From an uncultured Alistipes sp. (GTDB taxonomy: Bacteria; Bacteroidota; Bacteroidia; Bacteroidales; Rikenellaceae): DNA of 64,000 nucleotides. Shown here one piece after another: positions 48,442 through 56,818 of the stretch; within the stretch, counting starts at the first letter, position 1; each line of letters begins with the position of its first letter. A program made the position numbers and the translations under genes. The stretch spans positions 36,131-100,130 of the forward strand of contig CASDZK010000001.1 of assembly GCA_949286165.1 (NCBI GenBank), read 5' to 3'. The notes beneath the pieces are model-generated. The model ran no database searches and had not been told where the DNA came from. It worked only from the letters and a program-made list of their open reading frames with translations.

Positions 48442-48764
48442 ACAAATGGGGGTTCGGCATTAACGAAAAGAGGAGCATAGACCTCGACAAAAACAGTCCG
48501 GACATCGCCGACCGGGTATTGCGGGACGAACCGTCCCTGCGGCTGTGCATCGGCTGCGGAGGATGTACGGCTACCTGCTCGGCGGGCAATCTTACCCGCT
48601 TCAACTTCAGACGGGTACATCATCTGCTCCGGCGGGGGGAATATGCCGCATTGTCCGGCGAAATCGACAAATGCATGCTGTGCGGGAAATGCACGCTGGT
48701 ATGCCCGCGCGGCATCAATACCCGAAACGTGGTTTTAAGCATTCGAAAACATTTAAGCGTATGA
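48438..48764 (+). CDS. Small two-cluster ferredoxin, HdrC-like
   Basis: 108 residues with two complete 4Fe-4S motifs: Cys37, 40, 43, 47 (CIGCGGCTATCSA) and Cys79, 82, 85, 89 (CMLCGKCTLVCP). The fold and spacing resemble the N-terminal part of HdrC/QmoC-type subunits. It is coupled on both sides by ATGA overlaps, so it is made with the HdrA-like protein and the membrane subunit and probably wires one to the other. Confidence 0.9.
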   Translation: MNKWGFGINEKRSIDLDKNSPDIADRVLRDEPSLRLCIGCGGCTATCSAGNLTRFNFRRVHHLLRRGEYAALSGEIDKCMLCGKCTLVCPRGINTRNVVLSIRKHLSV

Positions 48765-50539
48765 TGAACCTGTATTTCGAGCCGTTTATCATTCCTTTCT
48801 GTATCGGAGTGGTCGTCCTGTTCGGCGTCATGTGGACCAAATTCATTTCATGGATCAGCCGTTTGCCCAAAACGGATAAACGATTGATCCTGAAAAACGC
48901 CGTCTCCTCCGCTACTTTCGCCGCCCTGTGGGAAGTCATCCGCGAATGCCTGCTGCATATGCGCATACGTCGGGTCAATCTCCGGTTGTGGTATATGCAC
49001 ATGAGTCTGGCGTTCGGATGGTTTCTGTTGATCGTCGTAGGCCGGATAGAAGGCGGCATCGCCTTGGGCAGTCTCATGAACCCTCCTTATGTCGATGTTT
49101 TTTTCCGGAAATATTTTCCTTACATACATATTCCCGGTTTCGGGTTCCTGATGGACCTGATTCTGTTATTTATCCTCTCCGGTCTGGGACTGGCCGTTTA
49201 CAAACGGTTCAATTCCCGGAAGCTGGGCATGAAACGGACAACTCGCCTGAAACGGACCGATCGGGTCGCCCTGATCTCCTTATGGTGCATTTTCCCGGTC
49301 CGGTTATTGGCGGAAAGCTTCAACTCGGCGCTGTTCGAAAGCGGCAGTTTCCTGACCGGCAGTTTGGGCGATTTGTTCGCCCTGATCTTCCCGACGATCG
49401 CCCTGTACTATATCAATAACCTGCTATGGTGGTGTTACTCCGTCGTATTGGGAACCTTCTTCATCATGTTGCCTTTCTCCCGCTACCTGCACATTTTCGC
49501 GGAAATTCCCCTGATTTTCCTGCGGGCGTACGGCATCCGGGCCAAAGCCAACCCGACCACGTTCAGCAAATTGCAAATCGCCGCCTGTTCCCGTTGCGGC
49601 ATCTGTATCGACCCCTGCCAATTAGCGCAAAACAACCTGACGAACAATACACAATCGGTCTATTTTCTCCGCAATATCCGCGACAAAGAACAATCTCCGG
49701 ACATTACCGACCACTGTCTGTTGTGCGGACGATGCGAGCAAATCTGTCCCGTGGGCATCGAACTGAACACCATCCGCATTTCGAGTCGCCATCTGCAACG
49801 GGCCGGCGAAATCAGATTCGATTACAGTTATTTCAGGGGTACGGACCTTTCGGCCGGAGAAGGGAAGGTAGGCTATTTTGCCGGGTGCATGGGACAATTA
49901 TCGCCTAAAACCGCGGCCGCCATGAAACGGATATTCCAAGAAAGCGAAACCGACGTATGGTATGCCGATTCGGAAGGCAGCGTCTGCTGCGGCCGTCCTC
50001 AAAAAATGGCGGGAAATCTGGATGCCGCACGGCAAATGACGGAATACAACACATCGCTTTTCGAAAAACACGGCATACGGACGCTGGTCACGTCCTGTCC
50101 CATCTGCCTGAAAACTTTCCGCGAGGATTACCGGTTACCGGATATCGAAGTCCTGCATCACAGCGAATACATCGCGAGGTTGCTCGAAACGGGCCGTTTG
50201 AAACGGAATCCCTCTTCGAAAATACTGACCTACCACGATCCCTGCGAACTGGGCCGCGGTTCAGGCATCTACGACGATCCCCGCAAAGTCATTTCCCGTA
50301 TCGGCATACTGAAAGAAGCTCCCGATAATCGCGAGCATTCATTGTGTTGCGGTTCTTCATTAGGGAACACCCGGTTAAGCACTCCGCAAAAAATACAAAT
50401 CGCGAAATCCGTTACCGATACCTATGAAAAAACCGGAGCCGAATATTTGGTAACCTCCTGCCCTCTGTGCAAAAAAGCGCTCGGCCGAACCAGCCGGATT
50501 CAGGTTATAGACTTATCGGAAGCCCTGTTTCTGGAATAG
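48761..50539 (+). CDS. Membrane Hdr-like protein: cytochrome-b-like region fused to HdrD-type iron-sulfur domains
   Basis: 592 residues from the ATG at 48761 (ATGA overlap). Five or six membrane helices lie in residues 8-255; His80 in LWYMHMSLAFGW and His244 in RYLHIFAEIP could be heme ligands as in NarI/DsrM-type subunits. Two 4Fe-4S motifs follow: Cys276, 279, 282, 286 and Cys319, 322, 325, 329. Two intact CCG domains complete the chain: Cys376, 409, 410, 446, 449 and Cys495, 529, 530, 567, 570. The plan equals DsrM plus DsrK, or HdrE plus HdrD, in one chain. It probably couples the menaquinone pool to a cytoplasmic dithiol/disulfide or to the soluble subunits. Confidence 0.88.
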   Translation: MMNLYFEPFIIPFCIGVVVLFGVMWTKFISWISRLPKTDKRLILKNAVSSATFAALWEVIRECLLHMRIRRVNLRLWYMHMSLAFGWFLLIVVGRIEGGIALGSLMNPPYVDVFFRKYFPYIHIPGFGFLMDLILLFILSGLGLAVYKRFNSRKLGMKRTTRLKRTDRVALISLWCIFPVRLLAESFNSALFESGSFLTGSLGDLFALIFPTIALYYINNLLWWCYSVVLGTFFIMLPFSRYLHIFAEIPLIFLRAYGIRAKANPTTFSKLQIAACSRCGICIDPCQLAQNNLTNNTQSVYFLRNIRDKEQSPDITDHCLLCGRCEQICPVGIELNTIRISSRHLQRAGEIRFDYSYFRGTDLSAGEGKVGYFAGCMGQLSPKTAAAMKRIFQESETDVWYADSEGSVCCGRPQKMAGNLDAARQMTEYNTSLFEKHGIRTLVTSCPICLKTFREDYRLPDIEVLHHSEYIARLLETGRLKRNPSSKILTYHDPCELGRGSGIYDDPRKVISRIGILKEAPDNREHSLCCGSSLGNTRLSTPQKIQIAKSVTDTYEKTGAEYLVTSCPLCKKALGRTSRIQVIDLSEALFLE

Positions 50540-50574
50540 TTCCCGTTACTTTGCAAATAACCTTCCGGCAAACT

Positions 50575-50697
50575 GTTCAAAAAGGCTTCATCTGCTGCGT
50601 TACTGTTTTCCAAAGATGAGGTCACGTACATCAGTACATGATCTCATCTTTGGAAAGCAAAGCCTTACACCTGAAGTCTTTAGGGATAACTTTTTTG
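50575..50697. repeat. Dispersed intergenic repeat, copy B
   Basis: Aligns with copy A at 3759-3880. Bases 50607-50656 can fold into a 23-pair stem with a four-base loop: TTTCCAAAGATGAG pairs with its exact complement, and the inner TCACGTAC/GTACATGA has one mismatch plus one G-U. It lies between the convergent end of the Hdr-like cluster and the permease gene. The rest of the 224-base gap shows nothing else. Confidence 0.8.
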
Positions 50698-50763
50698 TAA
50701 ATCGGCCATTCCCGCACGAGGTCCGATTTTACCGCCCCCTTTTACAAACAGGGATTTCATTAC

Positions 50764-53109
50764 CTACTCGACTTTAATGGACCGGGAAGGGTTGGCATTG
50801 GCCGCATGCCAGGACTGAACGGAGACCGTAACCACGGCAATCGCCAACACCGCACCTATCGTAATCCAAATATCCGACCAGGAAACCTCCACTCGATATG
50901 CGAAATTGGACAGCCAATCCGTTCCCAACCCATAGGCGCAAGGTAAAGCGACCGTCAAAGCGACGGCTACCCATAAAATAAAACGGAGGCACAGCCGTAC
51001 CATGACCTGCAATGAAGTAGCCCCGTAAATTTTCCGGACAGCGATTTCCCGCGTCCGCTCCTGAACGGTGTACCAGGATATGCCGAACAATCCCAACGCC
51101 GCCAAAAATATGCTGACGGTCATGAAGAACAGAACCGTCTGCTCCAATCGGTGCTCTTTCAGATTAACGGTACTCCGGTAATAGCGGTCCACCCGCTCGA
51201 AAGTAAGTCCCGCCGGATTTTCCTTTTCATAAGGGACCCACTGTTCCCTGACATCATCGATCAGCCTATCGATATCTCCGTCCGTTTTCAACACGATTAG
51301 ATTCCGATATGCTTCCCTCTGACTAATAAGCAAAGGTTGTATCTTCCGGGACGCCTGGTCCGTCATATAATCCCGGATTACGCCTACAATCCGCAAATCT
51401 CCGTCATATCGTTGTCCTACTCCATGGTCCCATCCTTTCCGTTTCACGAACGTCTCATTGACCACGATGCAATCCGACTCTCCTGACTGCGGAAAACGTC
51501 CCTCCACCAACTCCACACCGTAAAAATCGAAATAATGGTCATCGGCTACGAGTTCCGTACAATTAAAATCCTCTGACGCATAAAACATCGTCGGAAGAAA
51601 AGGCGACTGCGTATAATCCCGAACGGCAGCCAAAGACTTTACTTGATCGACGAAAGACAACGGAAATTCCTTTTCAGACTTAACCATCAACATTTTATCG
51701 GTTCCCGGCAAAGCCCGAGAAACAAAACGCATTTGCCGTTCGACAGTCAGGCTGAAAACAATCAATACCACGGAAACGACAAACTGCAAAACCACCATAG
51801 CCCGTGCCATCCGCATCTTGTTTCCTACCGGATTCCGGAACATCTGCAACGGCCGGCCCGTCTGCATTTTCAATAAAATGAACGACGAAGAAACCGCTAC
51901 AACCACAACCAACAGCAAAAACATGACCGATAAATTCCGGACGGTCCAAAAATCCCGGAAAACCAGCGACGAATCCATAAATTCGCTGAAATAAGGCAAA
52001 GCGCCGTAAATCAAAAGCAACGAAACACCGAACGAAACCAGCGTAAGCAAAGCCGTATCGCAGATAACCTGCATCGACACGCACGCTCGGGAAGCCCCCA
52101 TAATGCGTTGTCCGGAAATATTTTTCAACCGGGAAGCGGAACGGGTCATCGTGATATTGACAAAGTTGAAAATACCGATGACCAAAACAGCCAAAGCGAT
52201 GCCCAATCCGATAACCAAAAGAGAACGGTCCCGCTGTTTGAACAAAACATCCTTTTCCGTTTCAAAATAAATATCGTCGATCGGCGTGAACCCGATCCAC
52301 CGGTCCTCTCCGTCCAGATGAAGCCGATCTTTCAAAAACGAGGTATCCGAAACGACCTTCCGTTCGAAATCGGTATTGGAAACATCGGGCACGAGTTTGA
52401 AAAAGGAATACGTGTATCCCATTTCTCCCGGAATCTGTTTTCTCTCCCGTTCCATCCGCTCCATCGACAAACCGGTAAATCCGTCGTAAGTCAGCGGCAA
52501 CCTGTCCGGATCCTCCAGCAACGTCGTAACCGTAAAAACCGTTTCCCGCTGGGGAGTCGGCCCTTTCTGAGTATAATACACGCTCGACTTCATCCTGAAC
52601 TGCCGGTTCATCGGGTTCTCTTCCCCGAAAATCCGGAGTGCGGCCGAACGGGTCAGGGCCACCTCGTCCGGTCGCGAAAGCGTCCGGACCAAATTTCCTT
52701 CCGCTACCGGAATATTCAAAAAATCGGGCAAATTCGGCGAAGCGTAAAAAAGACGCGAAGGCATCGGCCGGTTTCCATACTCCTTCCCCCAATGATAATC
52801 GAGACTCCGTATCAACATCAGATCGGCTACTTCGGGAAACCCGTTCTTTATTTCCAATGCCCTGTTTCTCGACGACGAAGTCTTTATGACACTCTCTCCG
52901 CCCCCGTAAAAAGCGCTTTTTTCCCGCATGATATACACCGGTTCCCCTGTCCCCAAAGCCCCGGCTACATCCCGTTCGTTCAACACGAACAACAACAGAA
53001 CGGAAGAGCAGGCCAAACCGAGCACTAAACTGACCACGGAAATAAAAGTACTCAGTAAATTACGTTCCCACCCGCGCAAGATAATCTTCAGTTGAGTCAG
53101 TAAAATCAT
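50764..53109 (-). CDS. MacB/FtsX-type ABC transporter permease
   Basis: 781 residues from the ATG at 53109; upstream in-frame residues to 53196 are hydrophobic but AT-rich and probably untranslated. The N-terminal helix follows LKIILRGWERN. A large periplasmic MacB-type domain spans about residues 45-290. The first FtsX block has helices near LVIGLGIALAVLVIGIFNFV, the second a periplasmic part and three C-terminal helices including AVRKIYGATSLQVMVRLCLR. This is the Bacteroidetes duplicated FtsX form; it needs a LolD/MacB-like ATPase, which is not encoded next to it. Role could be export, lipoprotein release or signalling. Confidence 0.9.
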   Translation of the reverse strand: MILLTQLKIILRGWERNLLSTFISVVSLVLGLACSSVLLLFVLNERDVAGALGTGEPVYIMREKSAFYGGGESVIKTSSSRNRALEIKNGFPEVADLMLIRSLDYHWGKEYGNRPMPSRLFYASPNLPDFLNIPVAEGNLVRTLSRPDEVALTRSAALRIFGEENPMNRQFRMKSSVYYTQKGPTPQRETVFTVTTLLEDPDRLPLTYDGFTGLSMERMERERKQIPGEMGYTYSFFKLVPDVSNTDFERKVVSDTSFLKDRLHLDGEDRWIGFTPIDDIYFETEKDVLFKQRDRSLLVIGLGIALAVLVIGIFNFVNITMTRSASRLKNISGQRIMGASRACVSMQVICDTALLTLVSFGVSLLLIYGALPYFSEFMDSSLVFRDFWTVRNLSVMFLLLVVVVAVSSSFILLKMQTGRPLQMFRNPVGNKMRMARAMVVLQFVVSVVLIVFSLTVERQMRFVSRALPGTDKMLMVKSEKEFPLSFVDQVKSLAAVRDYTQSPFLPTMFYASEDFNCTELVADDHYFDFYGVELVEGRFPQSGESDCIVVNETFVKRKGWDHGVGQRYDGDLRIVGVIRDYMTDQASRKIQPLLISQREAYRNLIVLKTDGDIDRLIDDVREQWVPYEKENPAGLTFERVDRYYRSTVNLKEHRLEQTVLFFMTVSIFLAALGLFGISWYTVQERTREIAVRKIYGATSLQVMVRLCLRFILWVAVALTVALPCAYGLGTDWLSNFAYRVEVSWSDIWITIGAVLAIAVVTVSVQSWHAANANPSRSIKVE

Positions 53110-53205
53110 AATCGTATATATTTTCGAAATATCATGCCAAACTCGTACCAAAACAATCAATACAATGACAATCAATATCTTAAAAAAATCACACACGATA
53201 AATAC

Positions 53206-53244
53206 TGTCTATTTTTTAGACAACGCATGTCTAATTTTTTGACA
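53206..53244. promoter_or_regulatory. Two tandem 17-bp palindromes
   Basis: TGTCTATTTTTTAGACA (53206-53222) and TGTCTAATTTTTTGACA (53228-53244) share the TGTC...GACA half-sites and lie exactly 22 bases apart, two helical turns. They lie 97-135 bases upstream of the permease start and 141-179 bases upstream of the DUF5107 start. A further 13-base palindrome TTACAATTTGTAA is at 53267-53279. A dimeric repressor or activator is likely. Confidence 0.65.
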
Positions 53245-53384
53245 AACGACCCTGATGAATATGTACTTACAATTTGTAACTTAGCTCACAAATCATGAAA
53301 TATTCCATCTTTATCGACAAAATTTCTATTTATCATTATTTTCGCAAACACGAATTTTGTAACAATCAAACCTCAAACAAAAAT

Positions 53385-56300
53385 ATGGAAAAGATCACGG
53401 AATATTTGATTCAGGGGCGGGTATCCGATTCCCGCGTGGAAGCATGGGAAGAAGAAATCCTGTTGCCGACTTACGAAATAGGAAAAGACGAAAAGAACCC
53501 CGTCTTTCTGGAAAAAAGGGTGTATCAGGGCAGCAGCGGTTCCGTTTATCCGTATCCCGTCGTAGAAAAAATATTCGATGAAAAAAAAGAAAAGCCTTAC
53601 CGCGCATTGTTCATCGAAAACGAGTACATCAAAGTCATGGTATTGCCCGAACTGGGCGGTCGCATACAAATGGCGTACGACAAGGTCAAAGGACGCCATT
53701 TCATTTATTACAACCAAGTCGTCAAACCCGCGTTGGTGGGATTGACCGGGCCGTGGATCTCCGGAGGCATCGAATTCAACTGGCCGCAGCATCATCGTCC
53801 CAGCACGTTTCTGCCTACCAGCTACTCGATCGAAGAACACGAAGACGGCAGCAAGACCATCTGGTGCAGCGAAGTGGAACGGATGTTCCGGACGAAAGGC
53901 ATGCACGGTTTCCGCCTGTATCCGGGCAAAGCCTATATAGAAATCAACGCAAAGGTGTATAACCGGACCTCCATGCCCCAGACCTTTCTCTGGTGGGCCA
54001 ATCCGGCCGTCGTCGTCAACGACGATTACCACTCCGTCTTTCCCCCCGACGTACACGCCGTTTTCGACCACGGCAAACGCGACGTGTCCAACTTTCCCAT
54101 CGCCACCGGCATATATTATAAACAGGACTACTCCGCCGGCGTAGATATTTCCAAATACAAAAACATTCCCGTTCCCACCTCCTACATGGCCATCAAGTCC
54201 AAATACGACTTTGTCGGGGGATACGACGAAGGTGCGAAAGGCGGCCTGCTGCATGTGGCCGACCACAACGTGTCGCCCGGCAAAAAACAATGGACGTGGG
54301 GATGCGGGGATTTCGGACGCGCGTGGGACCGGAACCTGACCGACGAGGACGGCCCGTACATCGAACTGATGACCGGCGTATATACCGACAACCAACCCGA
54401 CTTCAGCTGGCTGCAACCCTACGAACAGAAGTCGTGGACCCAGTATTTCATGCCGTACGCCGAAGTGGGCTACGTGAAAAACGCCACCCGCGAAGCCATC
54501 CTGAACGTGGATGTCCGGGGCGAACGAACGGCCGTACTGCTCTATACCACGGCGGAATACCAAGGCGTCAAAGTCGTGTTGCGTTCCGCAGAAGGAAAAG
54601 TCTATCTGAACGAGACCATCGGCATTTCGCCTCGGAAACCGTTTGCCCGGGAAGTTCCGACCGACGGGCTGAAGCCGGAAGAACTGATTTGTACCGTATC
54701 GACGGCCGACGGCCGAAAATTAGTGGAATACCAGGCCGAAGCGCCGGAATTGAAACCCATTCCCGACCCGGCCAAAGCCGCCAAAGACCCGAAAGATATT
54801 TCCAGCATCGAGCAACTGTACCTGACGGGCCTGCATCTGGAACAGTACCGCCACGCCACGTACAATCCGATGGACTATTACCGGGAAGCCTTGGAGCGGG
54901 AACCCGGCGACATCCGCTGCAACAACGCCATGGGACTGCTCTACATGCGCAAAGGCATGTTCGCCCTCGCCGAACCCCATTTCCGCCGGGCCATAGAAAC
55001 GCAGACCGAACGCAACCCGAACCCGTACGACGGCGAGCCGCTGTACAACCTGGGCCGCTGCCTGCAATTGGAAGAACAGTACGACGAAGCGTACGAATCC
55101 TTCTTCAAAGCGGCATGGAATGCGGCATGGCAGGATGCCGCCTATTTCGGTGCCGCACAAATCGACTGCATGAAACAGCGTTACGAACGGGCGCTCGACC
55201 AAATCGATCGATCCCTGCTCCGCAACTGGCACAACCACAAAGGACGCCAATTGAAGGCTTCCATCCTGAGAAAACTGGGACGGAACGAAGCTGCCGCCGC
55301 ACTGATCGCCGACTCGCTACAAATCGACCGGTTCAACATCGGATGCCTGTACGAAAAATACCTGCTCACGAAAGACGAAACCGTTGCCGGAGCCATCCGC
55401 AACCTGCTGAACGGGCGCGTACACGAATATATCGAATATGCGTTGGACTTCGCTGCGGCGGGCCTGTACGACGAAGCCGTCGGCCTGTTGGAGCTGTATG
55501 CACGGGATGCCGCCTCCGTATATCCCACCGTCTATTACGCCGTCGGCTACTTCCACGAAAAAGCGGGCCGGACGGAACAGGCGATGGAATATTACCGGAA
55601 AGCGGAACAATGCGCCCCGGACTACTGTTTCCCGAACCGGGTCGAAGAGGTAAACATTTTCCGGGCCGCTATCGCCATGAATCCGTCGGGAGCGAAAGCC
55701 TACTACTATTTAGGCAATTTCTTCTATGCCGCCCGCATCTACGACGAAGCCATCCGGAACTGGGAAAAATCCATCGAACTGGACGACACCTTCCCCACGG
55801 TACTGCGGAACCTTTCATTGGCCTGCTACAATAAAACGGGAGAAAAAGAACGGGCCGTCGCTTTGCTGGAAAAAGCGTTTTACCTGACGGAAGACGACGC
55901 CCGTATCCTGATGGAACTCGACCAACTGTACAAGAAGTTAGGAAAAGACCACGCAGAACGGCTGGCTTTGCTGGAAAAATACCAAACGCTGACCGATTCG
56001 CGGGACGACCTGCAAATCGAACGCATTACCCTGTACAACCAATTAGGAGATTACGAAACCGCCGCCCGCCTGACCGCCGAAGGACGCTTCCATCCGTGGG
56101 AAGGGGGAGAAGGCAAGATTACCGGACAATACCTGATCAGCAATATCGCCCGGGCCAAACGAGCCATTCGGGAACAGCGGTACGAACAAGCCGTCGAATT
56201 GCTGGAGCGTTCGAAAACCTATCCGCATAACTTGGGCGAAGGAAAATTGGAATGTGCGGAGGAAAACGACATCGATTATTACCTGGGCGTAGCTTACCGC

Positions 56301-56732
56301 GGCATGAACGAGCCAGAAAAAGCGCGTTACTATTTCGAACGGGCCACCATAGGCTCTTCGGAACCTACACAAGCCTTTTTCTACAACGACCAGCAACCCG
56401 ATAAGATTTTCTATCAGGGATTGGCGCTCCGGGCCTTAGGCCGGGAGGATCAAGCCCGAGGACGATTCAACAAATTGATCGATTACGGGAAAAAGCATAT
56501 CTTCGACCAATGCCGCATCGACTATTTTGCCGTATCGCTGCCCGACCTGGCCATCTGGGACGACGACCTGAACAAGCGGAACGCCATTCATTGCAACTAT
56601 GTCATGGGGTTGGGCTATTTAGGTTTGGGCGATAAAGCGAACGCCGAAAAATACCTGCGACACGCTTACGAAGCCGACATCAACAACCAGGGCGTAGTCA
56701 CGCACCTGGAAATGGCCGGCGAACAGGCATAG
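53385..56732 (+). CDS. DUF5107 domain protein with TPR array
   Basis: 1,115 residues from the ATG at 53385; the longer frame from 53295 adds 30 unconserved residues. Residues about 1-370 are the DUF5107 domain, with a mutarotase-like beta-sandwich: VLPELGGRIQMAYDKV, GLTGPWISGGIEFNWPQHH, TFLWWANPAVVVNDDYHSVF. The rest is mostly tetratricopeptide repeats (NNAMGLLYMRKGMFALAEPH, YNLGRCLQLEEQYDEAYESF, YYLGNFFYAARIYDEAIRNW) up to the end. No signal peptide is present, so it should be cytoplasmic. DUF5107 proteins lie near glycoside hydrolase genes in several phyla; a sugar-binding or intracellular glycan-processing role is inferred. A GH2 gene follows 86 bases downstream. Confidence 0.88.
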   Translation: MEKITEYLIQGRVSDSRVEAWEEEILLPTYEIGKDEKNPVFLEKRVYQGSSGSVYPYPVVEKIFDEKKEKPYRALFIENEYIKVMVLPELGGRIQMAYDKVKGRHFIYYNQVVKPALVGLTGPWISGGIEFNWPQHHRPSTFLPTSYSIEEHEDGSKTIWCSEVERMFRTKGMHGFRLYPGKAYIEINAKVYNRTSMPQTFLWWANPAVVVNDDYHSVFPPDVHAVFDHGKRDVSNFPIATGIYYKQDYSAGVDISKYKNIPVPTSYMAIKSKYDFVGGYDEGAKGGLLHVADHNVSPGKKQWTWGCGDFGRAWDRNLTDEDGPYIELMTGVYTDNQPDFSWLQPYEQKSWTQYFMPYAEVGYVKNATREAILNVDVRGERTAVLLYTTAEYQGVKVVLRSAEGKVYLNETIGISPRKPFAREVPTDGLKPEELICTVSTADGRKLVEYQAEAPELKPIPDPAKAAKDPKDISSIEQLYLTGLHLEQYRHATYNPMDYYREALEREPGDIRCNNAMGLLYMRKGMFALAEPHFRRAIETQTERNPNPYDGEPLYNLGRCLQLEEQYDEAYESFFKAAWNAAWQDAAYFGAAQIDCMKQRYERALDQIDRSLLRNWHNHKGRQLKASILRKLGRNEAAAALIADSLQIDRFNIGCLYEKYLLTKDETVAGAIRNLLNGRVHEYIEYALDFAAAGLYDEAVGLLELYARDAASVYPTVYYAVGYFHEKAGRTEQAMEYYRKAEQCAPDYCFPNRVEEVNIFRAAIAMNPSGAKAYYYLGNFFYAARIYDEAIRNWEKSIELDDTFPTVLRNLSLACYNKTGEKERAVALLEKAFYLTEDDARILMELDQLYKKLGKDHAERLALLEKYQTLTDSRDDLQIERITLYNQLGDYETAARLTAEGRFHPWEGGEGKITGQYLISNIARAKRAIREQRYEQAVELLERSKTYPHNLGEGKLECAEENDIDYYLGVAYRGMNEPEKARYYFERATIGSSEPTQAFFYNDQQPDKIFYQGLALRALGREDQARGRFNKLIDYGKKHIFDQCRIDYFAVSLPDLAIWDDDLNKRNAIHCNYVMGLGYLGLGDKANAEKYLRHAYEADINNQGVVTHLEMAGEQA

Positions 56733-56752
56733 CGTTTTTCCGAATATTCCGG

Positions 56753-56782
56753 TATCCCGACGATAAATAAATCGCCGGGATA
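56753..56782 (+). terminator. Hairpin after the DUF5107 gene
   Basis: Eleven-base arms TATCCCGACGA/TCGCCGGGATA with one mismatch and an eight-base loop, in the 86-base gap before the GH2 gene. No U-run follows, so it may allow read-through. Confidence 0.5.
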
Positions 56783-56818
56783 TTCTCATATAAAAGAATT
56801 TATAATAACCTGTAAATC

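Noticed and set aside
53110..53196. N-terminal extension of the MacB-type permease
   Set aside because: The extra residues are an AT-rich hydrophobic run in the intergenic region; the ATG at 53109 opens the family N-terminus.
54290..55834. A 514-codon Arg-rich frame inside the DUF5107 gene
   Set aside because: The composition (Arg, Pro, Gly) is typical of an out-of-frame reading of a coding sequence.
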